A stretch of DNA of 54,475 bases from Microbacteriaceae bacterium PS02333. Lineage in GTDB: Bacteria > Actinomycetota > Actinomycetes > Actinomycetales > Microbacteriaceae. Shown in pieces: positions 40,091 to 47,487 of the stretch; the first letter of the stretch is position 1; the number at the start of each line of letters is the position of its first letter. The stretch lies in contig JASCOI010000010.1 of assembly GCA_029959665.1 (NCBI GenBank), forward strand, positions 1 through 54,475, written 5' to 3'. The notes beneath the pieces were generated by a model that was given only the letters and a program-made list of their open reading frames with translations, ran no database searches and was not told the origin of the DNA. The position numbers were made by a program, and so were the translations under genes.

Positions 40091-40923
40091 GCGGCGACCA
40101 CCTCGCGCACCAGGTCGGCCACGAGTGCGGGCTGCTCGAGCCCCGGCAGGTGCGCCACCCCCGGCAGCACGCGCCCCGGCTCCTGCCCGATGCGCCGCGC
40201 GGTCTCCTCGTAGAACGGCAGGTCGGCGGGGATGTCGAGGTCGCCCCAGGTCGTCAGCACCGGGACCCGGATCTCGCCGAGCCGCGTCCACGCCTCCACC
40301 CCGGTCGACCCCGCCGAGTCAGGCGCGGCGACCTCGAGGAGCCGCCGGTTCATGTCCTCGAACAGCGTCCGAGCCGCGCCTCCGACGCGTCCGGCAGGCG
40401 CTGCCGGCCCGTCGAGCCACAGGTGCGCGAGTGCGGCGATGCGGTCGTCGACCGATGCACCCGGCGATTCGGCGACCTCGAGCAACGGTGCGGTCGCGGG
40501 ATCGAGCACCCAGTCGAACGGAGTGTCCTCGTCGGTCATCTCGGAGACGCCGGCACCGATGAGCAGGACCCCGGCGATCCGGGCGGGGATCGTCAACGCG
40601 GCATCGAGCGCGAGTGCTCCGCCCATCGAGTTCCCGACGAGGAACACCTGCTCGAGCTCCAGCGCGTCGAGCACGGTCACGAGGTCGTCGAGGTGCGAGA
40701 ACTCTGTCGGATCCGCGGCGGCCGGGGTGTCCCCGTACCCGCGACGGTCGTACGCGACGATGTCGAGGTCGGTGTCCGCGAGTGCATCGAACACGGTGGA
40801 CCAGGACCGGCGGTCCGCGACTCCCGCGTGCAGGAACACGACCGACTCGTCGCCCCCGATGCGGCGCGACACCGCGATCGCGGTGCCGTCTGCGGTCGTG
40901 ACGGTGAGCTGCTCTGCTGCCAT
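40087..40923 (-). CDS. Alpha/beta hydrolase
   Basis: 278 residues. VVFLHAGVADRRSW is the oxyanion region, YDRRGYGDT follows, GNSMGG gives nucleophile Ser99, LTTWGDLDIP the acid and GVAHLPGLEQP the His. It belongs to the 3-oxoadipate enol-lactonase/BioH-like branch, with substrate unknown. ATG 40923 has TAGGTT 7 bases upstream and no Shine-Dalgarno, fitting a leaderless mRNA. First of two coupled genes, divergent from the glycosyltransferase operon. Confidence 0.87.
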   Translation of the reverse strand: MAAEQLTVTTADGTAIAVSRRIGGDESVVFLHAGVADRRSWSTVFDALADTDLDIVAYDRRGYGDTPAAADPTEFSHLDDLVTVLDALELEQVFLVGNSMGGALALDAALTIPARIAGVLLIGAGVSEMTDEDTPFDWVLDPATAPLLEVAESPGASVDDRIAALAHLWLDGPAAPAGRVGGAARTLFEDMNRRLLEVAAPDSAGSTGVEAWTRLGEIRVPVLTTWGDLDIPADLPFYEETARRIGQEPGRVLPGVAHLPGLEQPALVADLVREVVAA

Positions 40924-40961
40924 GGCCCCGAACCTAGCCAAGATCGCGACGCCGGGTACGT

Positions 40962-40996
40962 GGCGGACGCGACCGGAGCCTCCCGTCCGCTCAGCA
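40962..40996. repeat. Degenerate copy of the interspersed palindrome
   Basis: Only the right arm GAGCCTCCCGTCCG (to about 40989) is intact; the left side is reduced to a short GCGGACG. Unlike the other copies it lies between two divergent starts (40923 and 41018), where a terminator would not be expected, so it may be a decayed remnant. Confidence 0.5.
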
Positions 40997-41017
40997 CCAC
41001 CTTGGTTGTCTGGGTCG

Positions 41018-41773
41018 ATGCGTTCTGTCACCGTCGTCGTCCCGGTGCTCGACGACGCCGACCAGCTGGCCGAGTGCCTGGCATCGCTCGCGGCACAGAC
41101 GGTCCTGCCGACCGAGGTGATCGTCGTCGACAACGGCAGCAGGGACGGCAGCGCGGCGGTGGCCGCAGCGGCCGGCGCGATCGTGCTGCACGAGCCGGTC
41201 CGTGGCATCGGTGCGACGGCAAGCCGCGGGTACGACGCCGCGACCTCGACCCTGATCGCACGGGTCGACTCGGACTCGGTGCTCCCGCCGGACTGGGTCG
41301 AGCGCGCCGCACGCTGGTTCGACGACCCGCTCGTCACGGCCGTCACCGGACCCGGGCGGTTCCGCGGGCTGGGGCCCGTCGCCGCGGTGTTCTGGGACGT
41401 CGCCTACATGCGCGCGTACTTCCTGCTCATGACCGGGGCGCTGGCGCGTCCACCGCTGTTCGGCTCGAACATGGTGATGCGACGGACCGCGTGGCTGGCG
41501 GTCCGTCACCGTGTGCACCGCTTCGACCCACAGATCCACGACGACGTGGACCTGTCGATCCAGTTCGACCCCGCCTGGCGGACGGTCTTCGACCCGTCGC
41601 TGGTCGCGTCGGTGTCGGGCACACCCGTCCGTGACGCGGTGGGGCTGGTGGTCCGCACCCGCAAGGCGGGCAGGACGATGTGGACGTCGGGGATGCGCGC
41701 GTTCGCTCCCGGCCGGATCATGCGCCGCGTGCTCGCCGGGACGCGGCCGGTCCCCGTGGTGCGCCGACCGTGA
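41018..41773 (+). CDS. Family 2 glycosyltransferase
   Basis: 251 residues, GT-A fold. VTVVVPVLDDADQLAECLAS is the nucleotide-sugar binding start, VIVVDNGSRDGS follows, and the metal-binding DxD is DSD at 84-86. A later DPQIHDDVDLSIQ supplies the acceptor-side acidic motif. There are no clear C-terminal membrane helices. Donor and acceptor are unknown. First gene of an operon of three, each overlapping the next by four bases. Confidence 0.88.
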   Translation: MRSVTVVVPVLDDADQLAECLASLAAQTVLPTEVIVVDNGSRDGSAAVAAAAGAIVLHEPVRGIGATASRGYDAATSTLIARVDSDSVLPPDWVERAARWFDDPLVTAVTGPGRFRGLGPVAAVFWDVAYMRAYFLLMTGALARPPLFGSNMVMRRTAWLAVRHRVHRFDPQIHDDVDLSIQFDPAWRTVFDPSLVASVSGTPVRDAVGLVVRTRKAGRTMWTSGMRAFAPGRIMRRVLAGTRPVPVVRRP

Positions 41774-42612
41774 CCGAGGACGCTCCGGTGGTCGGGCACG
41801 TCGCGCCTCCCGGCCTGCACTGCATGACGTTCAACGTGCGCCGTCCGGTCCCGCACCTGCGGTCCGGGCACCCGGACTCGTGGGTCCGGCGGGCGCCGGC
41901 CGTCGCGACGCTGATCCGGTCCGAGACACCGCACCTGCTGGCCGTCCAGGAGGCAGTGCCCACCCAGGTGCAGCACCTCGGCACCGCCCTCGGGTCGCGC
42001 TGGCAGCCCGTGGTCACCGGGCGCGGACCGGGCGGCGGTGGCGAGGGCGTCGGCTTCTTCGTGGACACCGAACGGTTGCGGGTGGTGTCGGAGCGCACGA
42101 TCGCGCTCGGACCGGACCCGTCGCGGATCGGTGCCAGGGCGTGGGGTGCGCCGTTCCCGCGGATCGCGGTCGTGTGCGAGTTCGACGACCTGGCCACGGG
42201 TGTGCGGTTCGCCGGCGTCGCGACGCACGTCGACCCGTTCTCGCCGCCGGCACGGACCCGGTCCGCGGAGCTCATCGGGCGGGTCGTCCGCGAGACGGGG
42301 CTCCCGGCCGTGGTGCTGGCGGACTGGAACGCCGGCGAGCGCTCGGCGTCGGCCGGGGTGCTCGCGGCGGCCGGACTCGACGACACGTGGGTGCTGGCGG
42401 ACCCCGCCGGACGCCAGCTGCCCGTCGGCACGTACGCCCGGTACCGCACGCCCCGTCCTGGTCGTCCCCGGATCGACCGCGTCCTGGTCCGGGCGACCCC
42501 GTCGACCGGTGCCGTCGTCGACCGCGTGGCGATCTCGGCTCGGCGACCGGCCGGGGTCTGGCCGTCCGACCACCTGCCCGTGCACGCCGTCCTGCGATGG
42601 GAGCCCCGATGA
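41770..42612 (+). CDS. Endonuclease/exonuclease/phosphatase-family hydrolase
   Basis: 280 residues, EEP/DNase I fold. MTFNVR (Asn22), LLAVQEAV (Glu61), THVDPFSPPARTRSAEL, VVLADWNAGE and the terminal SDHLPVHAVL are the complete set of catalytic motifs. Such enzymes hydrolyse nucleic-acid, inositol-phosphate or lipid phosphodiesters. GTG 41770 overlaps the glycosyltransferase stop. The operon context suggests a phosphoester linked to a glycan or lipid rather than DNA repair, but that is inference. Confidence 0.88.
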   Translation: MTEDAPVVGHVAPPGLHCMTFNVRRPVPHLRSGHPDSWVRRAPAVATLIRSETPHLLAVQEAVPTQVQHLGTALGSRWQPVVTGRGPGGGGEGVGFFVDTERLRVVSERTIALGPDPSRIGARAWGAPFPRIAVVCEFDDLATGVRFAGVATHVDPFSPPARTRSAELIGRVVRETGLPAVVLADWNAGERSASAGVLAAAGLDDTWVLADPAGRQLPVGTYARYRTPRPGRPRIDRVLVRATPSTGAVVDRVAISARRPAGVWPSDHLPVHAVLRWEPR

Positions 42613-43214
42613 GCCGTCCGCTCGTGCAGTCCGCCGCGTCCACCTTCCTCCGCCGCCCCCGTGGGTGGGAGTTCGTCGCTGACGTCATCCGCGTGCTCGC
42701 GCTCGTCAGCGTCCCCGTGGCGGCGGTCGGCTGGGGTGCGATCTCCTTCGCCGTGATGGGGCTGTCCCTGCTCGGGGTCGTGCTCCCGCGGATCCTCGGG
42801 TTCCGGCCGGGGTTCGACATCGCGCTCTGCGTGCTGTCGGTCGTCGCCGGGTGGAGCAGTGTCCTCGACTGGTACACGACGGTGTTTGGGTGGGACAAGG
42901 TCGTGCACCTGCTGCTCATCGGTGCGTTGAGCGCCCTGGTGGCGATCGTCGCCGCGGACCTCGGGGTGCTGCCCGACGCCAGGTCGATGCACCTCGCCAC
43001 CGCCGTCGTCGTCTGCGGGACGATCGGCCTCGCGATCGGCGGGCTGTGGGAGATGTTCGAGTGGGCGGGGCACACGTACCTCGACGCGACGATCTTCGTC
43101 GGCTACGACGACACGATCGGCGACCTCGCCGCGGACACCCTGGGCGCGGTGGCCTCGGGCTTCGTGCTGCGTTGGTGTGCCGGCGACCGTCGGGTGGTCG
43201 TCTCCCGCGGCTGA
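42609..43214 (+). CDS. DUF2238-like membrane protein
   Basis: 201 residues, about six membrane helices. The end of the protein carries WEMFEWAGHTYLDATIFVGY then DDTIGDLAADTLGAV, a conserved polar pattern in membrane helices seen in the DUF2238 (YjdF) family; biochemical function unknown. ATG 42609 overlaps the EEP stop (ATGA). It closes the glycosyltransferase-EEP-membrane operon. Confidence 0.8.
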   Translation: MSRPLVQSAASTFLRRPRGWEFVADVIRVLALVSVPVAAVGWGAISFAVMGLSLLGVVLPRILGFRPGFDIALCVLSVVAGWSSVLDWYTTVFGWDKVVHLLLIGALSALVAIVAADLGVLPDARSMHLATAVVVCGTIGLAIGGLWEMFEWAGHTYLDATIFVGYDDTIGDLAADTLGAVASGFVLRWCAGDRRVVVSRG

Positions 43215-43226
43215 GCACGACCGCGG

Positions 43227-43394
43227 TCAGGGGCGGTACTCGTCCCGACGGCCGTGTGCCCGCGTCGTGGTCGGTGGGACGCGCGGACCGGTCGCGCCGC
43301 CCGACCCGAGGGAGTCCATCACGCCTGCGAGCACCTGCAGCACCGCGACGACGGTGGATCCGAGCCACCGGAGGACGCGCCACGCGACGCGCAT
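43227..43394 (-). CDS. Small amphipathic protein coupled to MerR regulator
   Basis: 55 residues, MRVAWRVLRWLGSTVVAVLQ then VLAGVMDSLG: one amphipathic or single-span helix with a basic face, followed by a polar Gly/Thr/Arg tail. ATG 43394 overlaps the merR stop by one base (TGATG), so it is translated by termination-reinitiation. Family and function unknown. Confidence 0.65.
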   Translation of the reverse strand: MRVAWRVLRWLGSTVVAVLQVLAGVMDSLGSGGATGPRVPPTTTRAHGRRDEYRP

Positions 43395-43840
43395 CAGGCG
43401 GCGCTCCGTGCGGTGCCGTGCTGGCGTGCGGCGTCGTGCTGGCGTGCGGTGTCGTGCTGCCGCGGGATGTCGGTGCGGAGTGCCGGGCAGTGCTCGGGCG
43501 TCGGGTGCTCGCTGATGTGGATGACCTCGTCGAGGCGGTCGCGCGCGGCCTCGAGCTCGGCGATCTGCGCCGTGATCCGGTCCCGCTCGTGGACGAGCAG
43601 CGCGGCGCTCTCGGCGGTGGCGACCCCGGCGTCGACGCACGGCATGAGCCGCGCGATGGTCCGGCTGGCGAGCCCTGCGGCGTAGAGCTGCTGGACGAGC
43701 CGGACACGGTCGACCGCCGCGACGTCGTACGTCCGCTGGCCGGATGTCGTGCGGGTCGCCGCGAGCAGCCCCTGCTCCTCGTAGTAGCGGAGCGACCGGA
43801 CGCTGACGCCGGCCTTCGCTGCGAGGTCCCCGATGCGCAT
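43394..43840 (-). CDS. MerR-family transcriptional regulator
   Basis: 148 residues. MRIGDLAAKAGVSVRSLRYY is the winged helix-turn-helix, with GQRTYDVAAVDRVRLVQQL next, then a coiled-coil dimer helix (VHERDRITAQIAELEAARDR). PEHCPAL holds a single Cys. The C-terminus is a three-unit repeat RQHDTA-RQHDAA-RQHGTA from 18-base tandem DNA repeats (about 43410-43465), an oddity for the family. ATG 43840 follows GGGGAGG. It controls the divergent SDR through a long-spacer promoter. Confidence 0.92.
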   Translation of the reverse strand: MRIGDLAAKAGVSVRSLRYYEEQGLLAATRTTSGQRTYDVAAVDRVRLVQQLYAAGLASRTIARLMPCVDAGVATAESAALLVHERDRITAQIAELEAARDRLDEVIHISEHPTPEHCPALRTDIPRQHDTARQHDAARQHGTARSAA

Positions 43841-43854
43841 GTGTCCTCCCCGAC

Positions 43855-43886
43855 TTGCACCTGACATGGATGTGAGGTCTTAGCGT
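43855..43886 (+). promoter_or_regulatory. MerR-type promoter with long spacer and operator
   Basis: TTGCAC (43855-43860) and TTAGCG/TAGCGT (43880-43886) are separated by 19-20 bases instead of 17. The spacer is the near-perfect dyad ACCTGACATGGATGTGAGGT (43859-43878). An overlong spacer filled by a dyad is the hallmark of MerR-activated promoters. It drives the SDR at 43930. Confidence 0.75.
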
Positions 43887-43929
43887 ACCTCCGTCGGTCC
43901 GGGAGGTGCCCGGTCGACGGAAGGAAACC

Positions 43930-44634
43930 ATGGACATCGCCGGATCGGTCGCACTCGTCACCGGGTCGAACCGCGGCATCGGTCGCCGCTTCGTCACGCA
44001 GCTCCTGGAGCGTGGTGCCGCCAAGGTCTACGCGACCGCGCGCCGCCCCGAGCTCGTGGACATCGAGGGCGTCGAGGTGCTCCCGCTCGACATCACCGAC
44101 CAGGCCTCCGTCACCGCCGCAGCCGAGCGCGCCGGGGACGTCACCCTGCTGATCAACAACGCCGGGATCGCGACGCAGTCCTCGCTGCTGACCGACGACC
44201 TCGAGAACGTCCGTCGCGAGATGGACACGCACTTCTGGGGGAACCTGTCGATGGTCCGGGCGTTCGCACCCGTCATCGAGCGGAACGGCGGCGGCGGGAT
44301 CGTCAACGTGCTGTCGGCCCTGTCGTGGTTCGCGTACCCCGGCAGCGGTGGGTACGCGGCCGCCAAGGCAGCGGAGTGGAACATGACGAACGCCGTGCGG
44401 CTCGAGCTCGTGCCGCGGGGCGTCACGGTGCAGGGGCTCCACCTGGGTGCCGCCGACACCGACATCATGGCCGGCTACGAGGGCCAGATGATCGACCCGA
44501 TGGAGGTCGCGATCGCGTCCCTGGACGGTGTCCAGCGGGACGCGGCCGAGGTCGTCGTCGACGAGTGGAGCGCGCTGGTCAAGGCGTCACTGGCGGCCGA
44601 TCCGGCCGCGTTCTACGCGCAGTTCGGGATCTGA
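43930..44634 (+). CDS. Short-chain dehydrogenase/reductase under MerR control
   Basis: 234 residues. TGSNRGIG (11-18), NNAG (76-79), Ser near 129 and YAAAK (Tyr142, Lys146) make it a complete SDR. GAAKVYATARRPE near residue 30 is a strand shared almost word for word with the SDR at 48183. NADP preference is suggested by the Arg pair after beta-2. ATG 43930 follows AAGGAAACC. Substrate probably a reactive carbonyl or quinone, inferred from the MerR-type control. Confidence 0.9.
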   Translation: MDIAGSVALVTGSNRGIGRRFVTQLLERGAAKVYATARRPELVDIEGVEVLPLDITDQASVTAAAERAGDVTLLINNAGIATQSSLLTDDLENVRREMDTHFWGNLSMVRAFAPVIERNGGGGIVNVLSALSWFAYPGSGGYAAAKAAEWNMTNAVRLELVPRGVTVQGLHLGAADTDIMAGYEGQMIDPMEVAIASLDGVQRDAAEVVVDEWSALVKASLAADPAAFYAQFGI

Positions 44635-44638
44635 CCAC

Positions 44639-44686
44639 CGGACGGGGGGGGCGGGGGGGGGGCCCCCCCCGCCCCCCCCCCGTCCG
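44639..44686. repeat. Damaged copy of the interspersed palindrome (G/C-only run)
   Basis: The ends CGGACG and CGTCCG match the family, but the 36 bases between are only G then only C, in runs of 7-10 G and 8-10 C. It lies 5 bases after the SDR stop, the usual place for these terminators. The A/T positions look replaced by G on one arm and C on the other, as a base-calling failure at a strong hairpin would produce. Confidence 0.7.
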
Positions 44687-44736
44687 TCGTCAGCCCGCGC
44701 GCGTAGCGTCGGACGGACACGAGAAGGCGAGAGACG

Positions 44737-45222
44737 ATGGCGAAGAACACCAAGCACACCGGCACGCGAGCACTGCTGCTCGGCATCCTGAGCGGCGGTC
44801 GGAGCGCGACGCCCCTGGCCATGCTGGCGCTGAACCGGGACCGCAAGGAGCTCACCGGTGCGTGGCAGGACTGGCCGATGTTCCGCACGCCGCTCGGTCG
44901 CGGGCTGCTCGTCGCCGGTGCCGTCGGGGAGCTTGTCGGGGACAAGCTGCCGAAGACGCCGAGTCGCATCGCGGCCGCCGGGCTCATCGGGCGTGCCGGA
45001 TCGGGCGCCCTCATCGGCGCGGCGATCGCCACGACCGGCAAGCGCGACCGCCGCGTCGAGGGAGCGGTCCTCGGCGCGGTCGGTGCACTCATCGGCAGCT
45101 TCGCGGGCTACTTCCTGCGCAAGGCGATCGGGACCACGACGGGCCTCCGCGACCCGCTCGTCGCCCTGGGCGAGGACGCCGCGGTGATCGCCGGCTCGTC
45201 CAAGGTGATCACCGCGCGCTGA
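44737..45222 (+). CDS. DUF4126-like membrane protein
   Basis: 161 residues. GxRSATPLAMLAL at the start, GELVGDKLPKTPSRIAAAGLIGRAGSGALIGAA in the middle and a Gly/Ala-rich helix pair (VLGAVGALIGSFAGYFLRKA) match the DUF4126 family of small integral membrane proteins with no known function. GAGAAGGCGAGAG lies upstream of ATG 44737, and TAGCGT (44703-44708) is a possible -10. Followed by convergent aldo/keto reductase genes. Confidence 0.78.
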   Translation: MAKNTKHTGTRALLLGILSGGRSATPLAMLALNRDRKELTGAWQDWPMFRTPLGRGLLVAGAVGELVGDKLPKTPSRIAAAGLIGRAGSGALIGAAIATTGKRDRRVEGAVLGAVGALIGSFAGYFLRKAIGTTTGLRDPLVALGEDAAVIAGSSKVITAR

Positions 45223-45240
45223 TCGTCGGTCCGCTGATCG

Positions 45241-46125
45241 TCAGTCCTCAGGGATGACACGCTCGAAGCGCGACGTGTCCGTACCGTCGGGGTCCGGACC
45301 GTTGCGCTTCCCCGTGTCGAGGGCGTCGAGGGACCCGAGCTCCTCGTCGGACAGCGCGAAGTCGAAGACGTCGAAGTTCTCGGCGATCCGTCCGGGGTTC
45401 GTCGACTTCGGGATCGCGTTCCGCCCCTGCTGCAGGTGCCAGCGGAGCATGACCTGTGCAGCGGTCTTGCCGTGCGCATCGCCGATCACGCGGATCGTCG
45501 GGTCGTCGAGCACGCTGACCCGCTCGTCACCGAAGCCCGGGTAGAACGTGATGCCGCCGATCGGGGACCACGCCTGGTCGAGGATCCCGTGCTCGGCGTC
45601 GGCCCGCTGCACGTCGGGCTGCGTGAAGTACGGGTGCAGCTCGACCTGGTTGAGCGCGGGGATGACGTCGGTCTGGTCGAGGAGCGAGCGGAGGTGGTGC
45701 GGCATGAAGTTGCTCACCCCGATCGCCCGGACCCGGCCGTCGGCGTACAGCTGCTCGAGCGCCCGGTAGGCGGCGACGGTCTTGTCGAAGCGGTCCGGTG
45801 CGGGCTGGTGCAGGATCAGCACGTCGACCGTGTCGAAGCCGAGCTTGCGCGTCGCCTTGTCGAACGCGTGCAGGGTCTCGTCGTACCCGTAGTCGGAGAC
45901 CCAGATCTTCGTCTCGACCACGATGTCGTCGCGGTCGACGCCCGAGGCACGGATGCCCTCGCCGACCTCTCGTTCGTTGCCGTACGCGGCGGCGGTGTCG
46001 ATGTGGCGGTAGCCGACCTCGAGCGCGGTGCGCACCGCGTCGACCGTGTCCTCGGGGGAGCTCTGGAAGACGCCGAAGCCGATCGGGGGGAGCTGGACGC
46101 CGTTGTTGAGGGTGATGTTGTCCAT
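45241..46125 (-). CDS. Aldo/keto reductase, 2,5-diketogluconate reductase type
   Basis: 294 residues, AKR5-like. The catalytic tetrad is Asp43, Tyr48, Lys73 and His106 (HIDTAAAYGNE, ETKIW, ILHQP), and the C-terminal IPKSTNPGRIAENFDVFDF binds NADPH. Broad-range reduction of ketones and aldehydes is expected. ATG 46125 has TACCGT 7 bases upstream and no ribosome site, so it is probably transcribed on its own as a leaderless mRNA although a second reductase gene lies 83 bases upstream. Confidence 0.92.
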   Translation of the reverse strand: MDNITLNNGVQLPPIGFGVFQSSPEDTVDAVRTALEVGYRHIDTAAAYGNEREVGEGIRASGVDRDDIVVETKIWVSDYGYDETLHAFDKATRKLGFDTVDVLILHQPAPDRFDKTVAAYRALEQLYADGRVRAIGVSNFMPHHLRSLLDQTDVIPALNQVELHPYFTQPDVQRADAEHGILDQAWSPIGGITFYPGFGDERVSVLDDPTIRVIGDAHGKTAAQVMLRWHLQQGRNAIPKSTNPGRIAENFDVFDFALSDEELGSLDALDTGKRNGPDPDGTDTSRFERVIPED

Positions 46126-46208
46126 GCGGGCAACGGTAGGCCGGTGCTCGGCGGTGCGACGGGTCCTGTCGGTACCTGCTCCGACGGTGCCCGGGTCGAC
46201 CGCCGTGG

Positions 46209-47189
46209 TCACCAGCGCTCGTGCACCGTCGCGCGGAACCACCGGTCGTACAGCTCGTGCACGGTCGCGTCGAGACCGGGCACGGGGTCCAGCGAGCCGG
46301 CATCGGCGTTGGAGCGGGCCTGCTCGGCGTTCCGCGCGCCGGGGATCGCGGCCGTGACACCGTCCTGCGCGACGATCCAGGCGAGCGCCGCCTGCGGGAC
46401 GGAGACGCCGTCGGGCAGGGCGGCGGCGAACTCCTGCGCCGCCCGGACCCCGTCCTCGAACGGCACGCCGCTGAAGGTCTCGCCCTGGTCGAACGCCTCG
46501 CCGTGGCGGTTGTAGGTGCGGTGGTCCTCCGGAGCGAACTCGGTGTCGGTGGTGTACTTGCCGGAGAGCAACCCCGATGCCAACGGGACGCGCGCGAGCA
46601 CGGCGACCCCTGCCTCCCGTGCGGCCGGCAGGACCGCGTCCAGCGGCTTCAAGCGGAACGCGTTGAGGATGATCTGGACGCTCGCGACGCCGGGCCGCCC
46701 GATCGCGGTGAGCGCCTGGTCGGCCGTCTCGACGCTGACCCCGTACGCGGCGATCGACCGGTCGGCGACGAGCGCGTCGAGGGCGTCGTAGACGGCGTCG
46801 TCGTCGAACACGGGGGTCGGCGGGCAGTGCAGCTGGACCAGGTCGAGCGTGTCCTGCTGCAGGTTCGCCCGCGAGCGGTCGACCCACTCGCGGAAGTTCG
46901 CCGCGCTGTAGTTCGACGGCACCTGGTCCGCACGACGGCCCATCTTCGTCGTGACCGTGACGCCGGAGTCGGCGTTGACACGGAGCCATCGCCCGATGAG
47001 CTCCTCGCTGCGACCGTCGCCGTAGACGTCGGCGGTGTCGAAGAGCGTGACGCCGGACTCGAACGAGGCGTCCATCACCGCGAAGGCGTCGGCGTCCTCC
47101 ACCGGACCCCAGTCGCCGCCGAACTGCCAGGTGCCGAGGCCGATCACGGAGGTCTCGCGGCCGGTGCTGGCCAGGGTGCGTCGCTGCAT
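46209..47189 (-). CDS. Aldo/keto reductase
   Basis: 326 residues. Asp51, Tyr56, Lys82 and His121 form the tetrad (LFDTADVYGDGRSEE, TTKMGRR, LVQLHCPP). The 3' half contains IPGARNAEQARSN, an NADPH-binding loop of the AKR11/13-like group. Start ATG 47189 is preferred over GTG 47195; TAGCGT at 47197-47202 would place transcription almost at the ATG. An inverted repeat at 47223-47240 lies upstream, shared with a divergent small gene. Confidence 0.92.
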   Translation of the reverse strand: MQRRTLASTGRETSVIGLGTWQFGGDWGPVEDADAFAVMDASFESGVTLFDTADVYGDGRSEELIGRWLRVNADSGVTVTTKMGRRADQVPSNYSAANFREWVDRSRANLQQDTLDLVQLHCPPTPVFDDDAVYDALDALVADRSIAAYGVSVETADQALTAIGRPGVASVQIILNAFRLKPLDAVLPAAREAGVAVLARVPLASGLLSGKYTTDTEFAPEDHRTYNRHGEAFDQGETFSGVPFEDGVRAAQEFAAALPDGVSVPQAALAWIVAQDGVTAAIPGARNAEQARSNADAGSLDPVPGLDATVHELYDRWFRATVHERW

Positions 47190-47222
47190 GGTCACGACGC
47201 TAGTCCCGCCGGGCCGTGTACT

Positions 47223-47240
47223 GGTGGAGCCTCCTCCACC
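47223..47240. promoter_or_regulatory. Inverted repeat between divergent AKR and small gene
   Basis: GGTGGAG (47223-47229) and CTCCACC (47234-47240) are perfect 7-base arms with CCTC between. It sits midway between starts at 47189 and 47267 and probably binds an unidentified regulator. Confidence 0.5.
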
Positions 47241-47266
47241 GCGCGATCCGCTCCTACCGTGGAGGC

Positions 47267-47476
47267 ATGCACGACGACACCAGCACGATCGAGACGACGA
47301 CCTCCGCGGCCGGACGGCCCTCGTTGCGCGAGCGCGTCGCGATGTGGTGGACGGCGAACGCCGAGATCACGGAGCTCACGCGGGACCGTGAACGCGAAGC
47401 CCGGGTGCGTGACGAGATGGCGGTGCGCCTGGCTCCCGGGCCGTGGGCGATCGCCGACCTGTTCCGGCGCCGCTGA
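47267..47476 (+). CDS. Small hydrophilic protein of unknown function
   Basis: 69 residues. Thr/Ser-rich start, then RPSLRERVAMWWTANAEITE and a charged helix TRDREREARVRDEMAVRL, ending in GPWAIADLFRRR. No membrane helix of normal length; probably helical. ATG 47267 has GGAGG only 1 base upstream, too close to act as a ribosome site, whereas TACCGT lies 6 bases upstream, so a leaderless start is more likely. Family unknown. Confidence 0.6.
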   Translation: MHDDTSTIETTTSAAGRPSLRERVAMWWTANAEITELTRDREREARVRDEMAVRLAPGPWAIADLFRRR

Positions 47477-47487
47477 GGGCGCAGCCT

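Noticed and set aside
44639-44686. G-quadruplex or i-motif regulatory element
   Set aside because: The flanks belong to the palindrome family and the run replaces exactly its A/T positions, so sequence error is the simpler reading.
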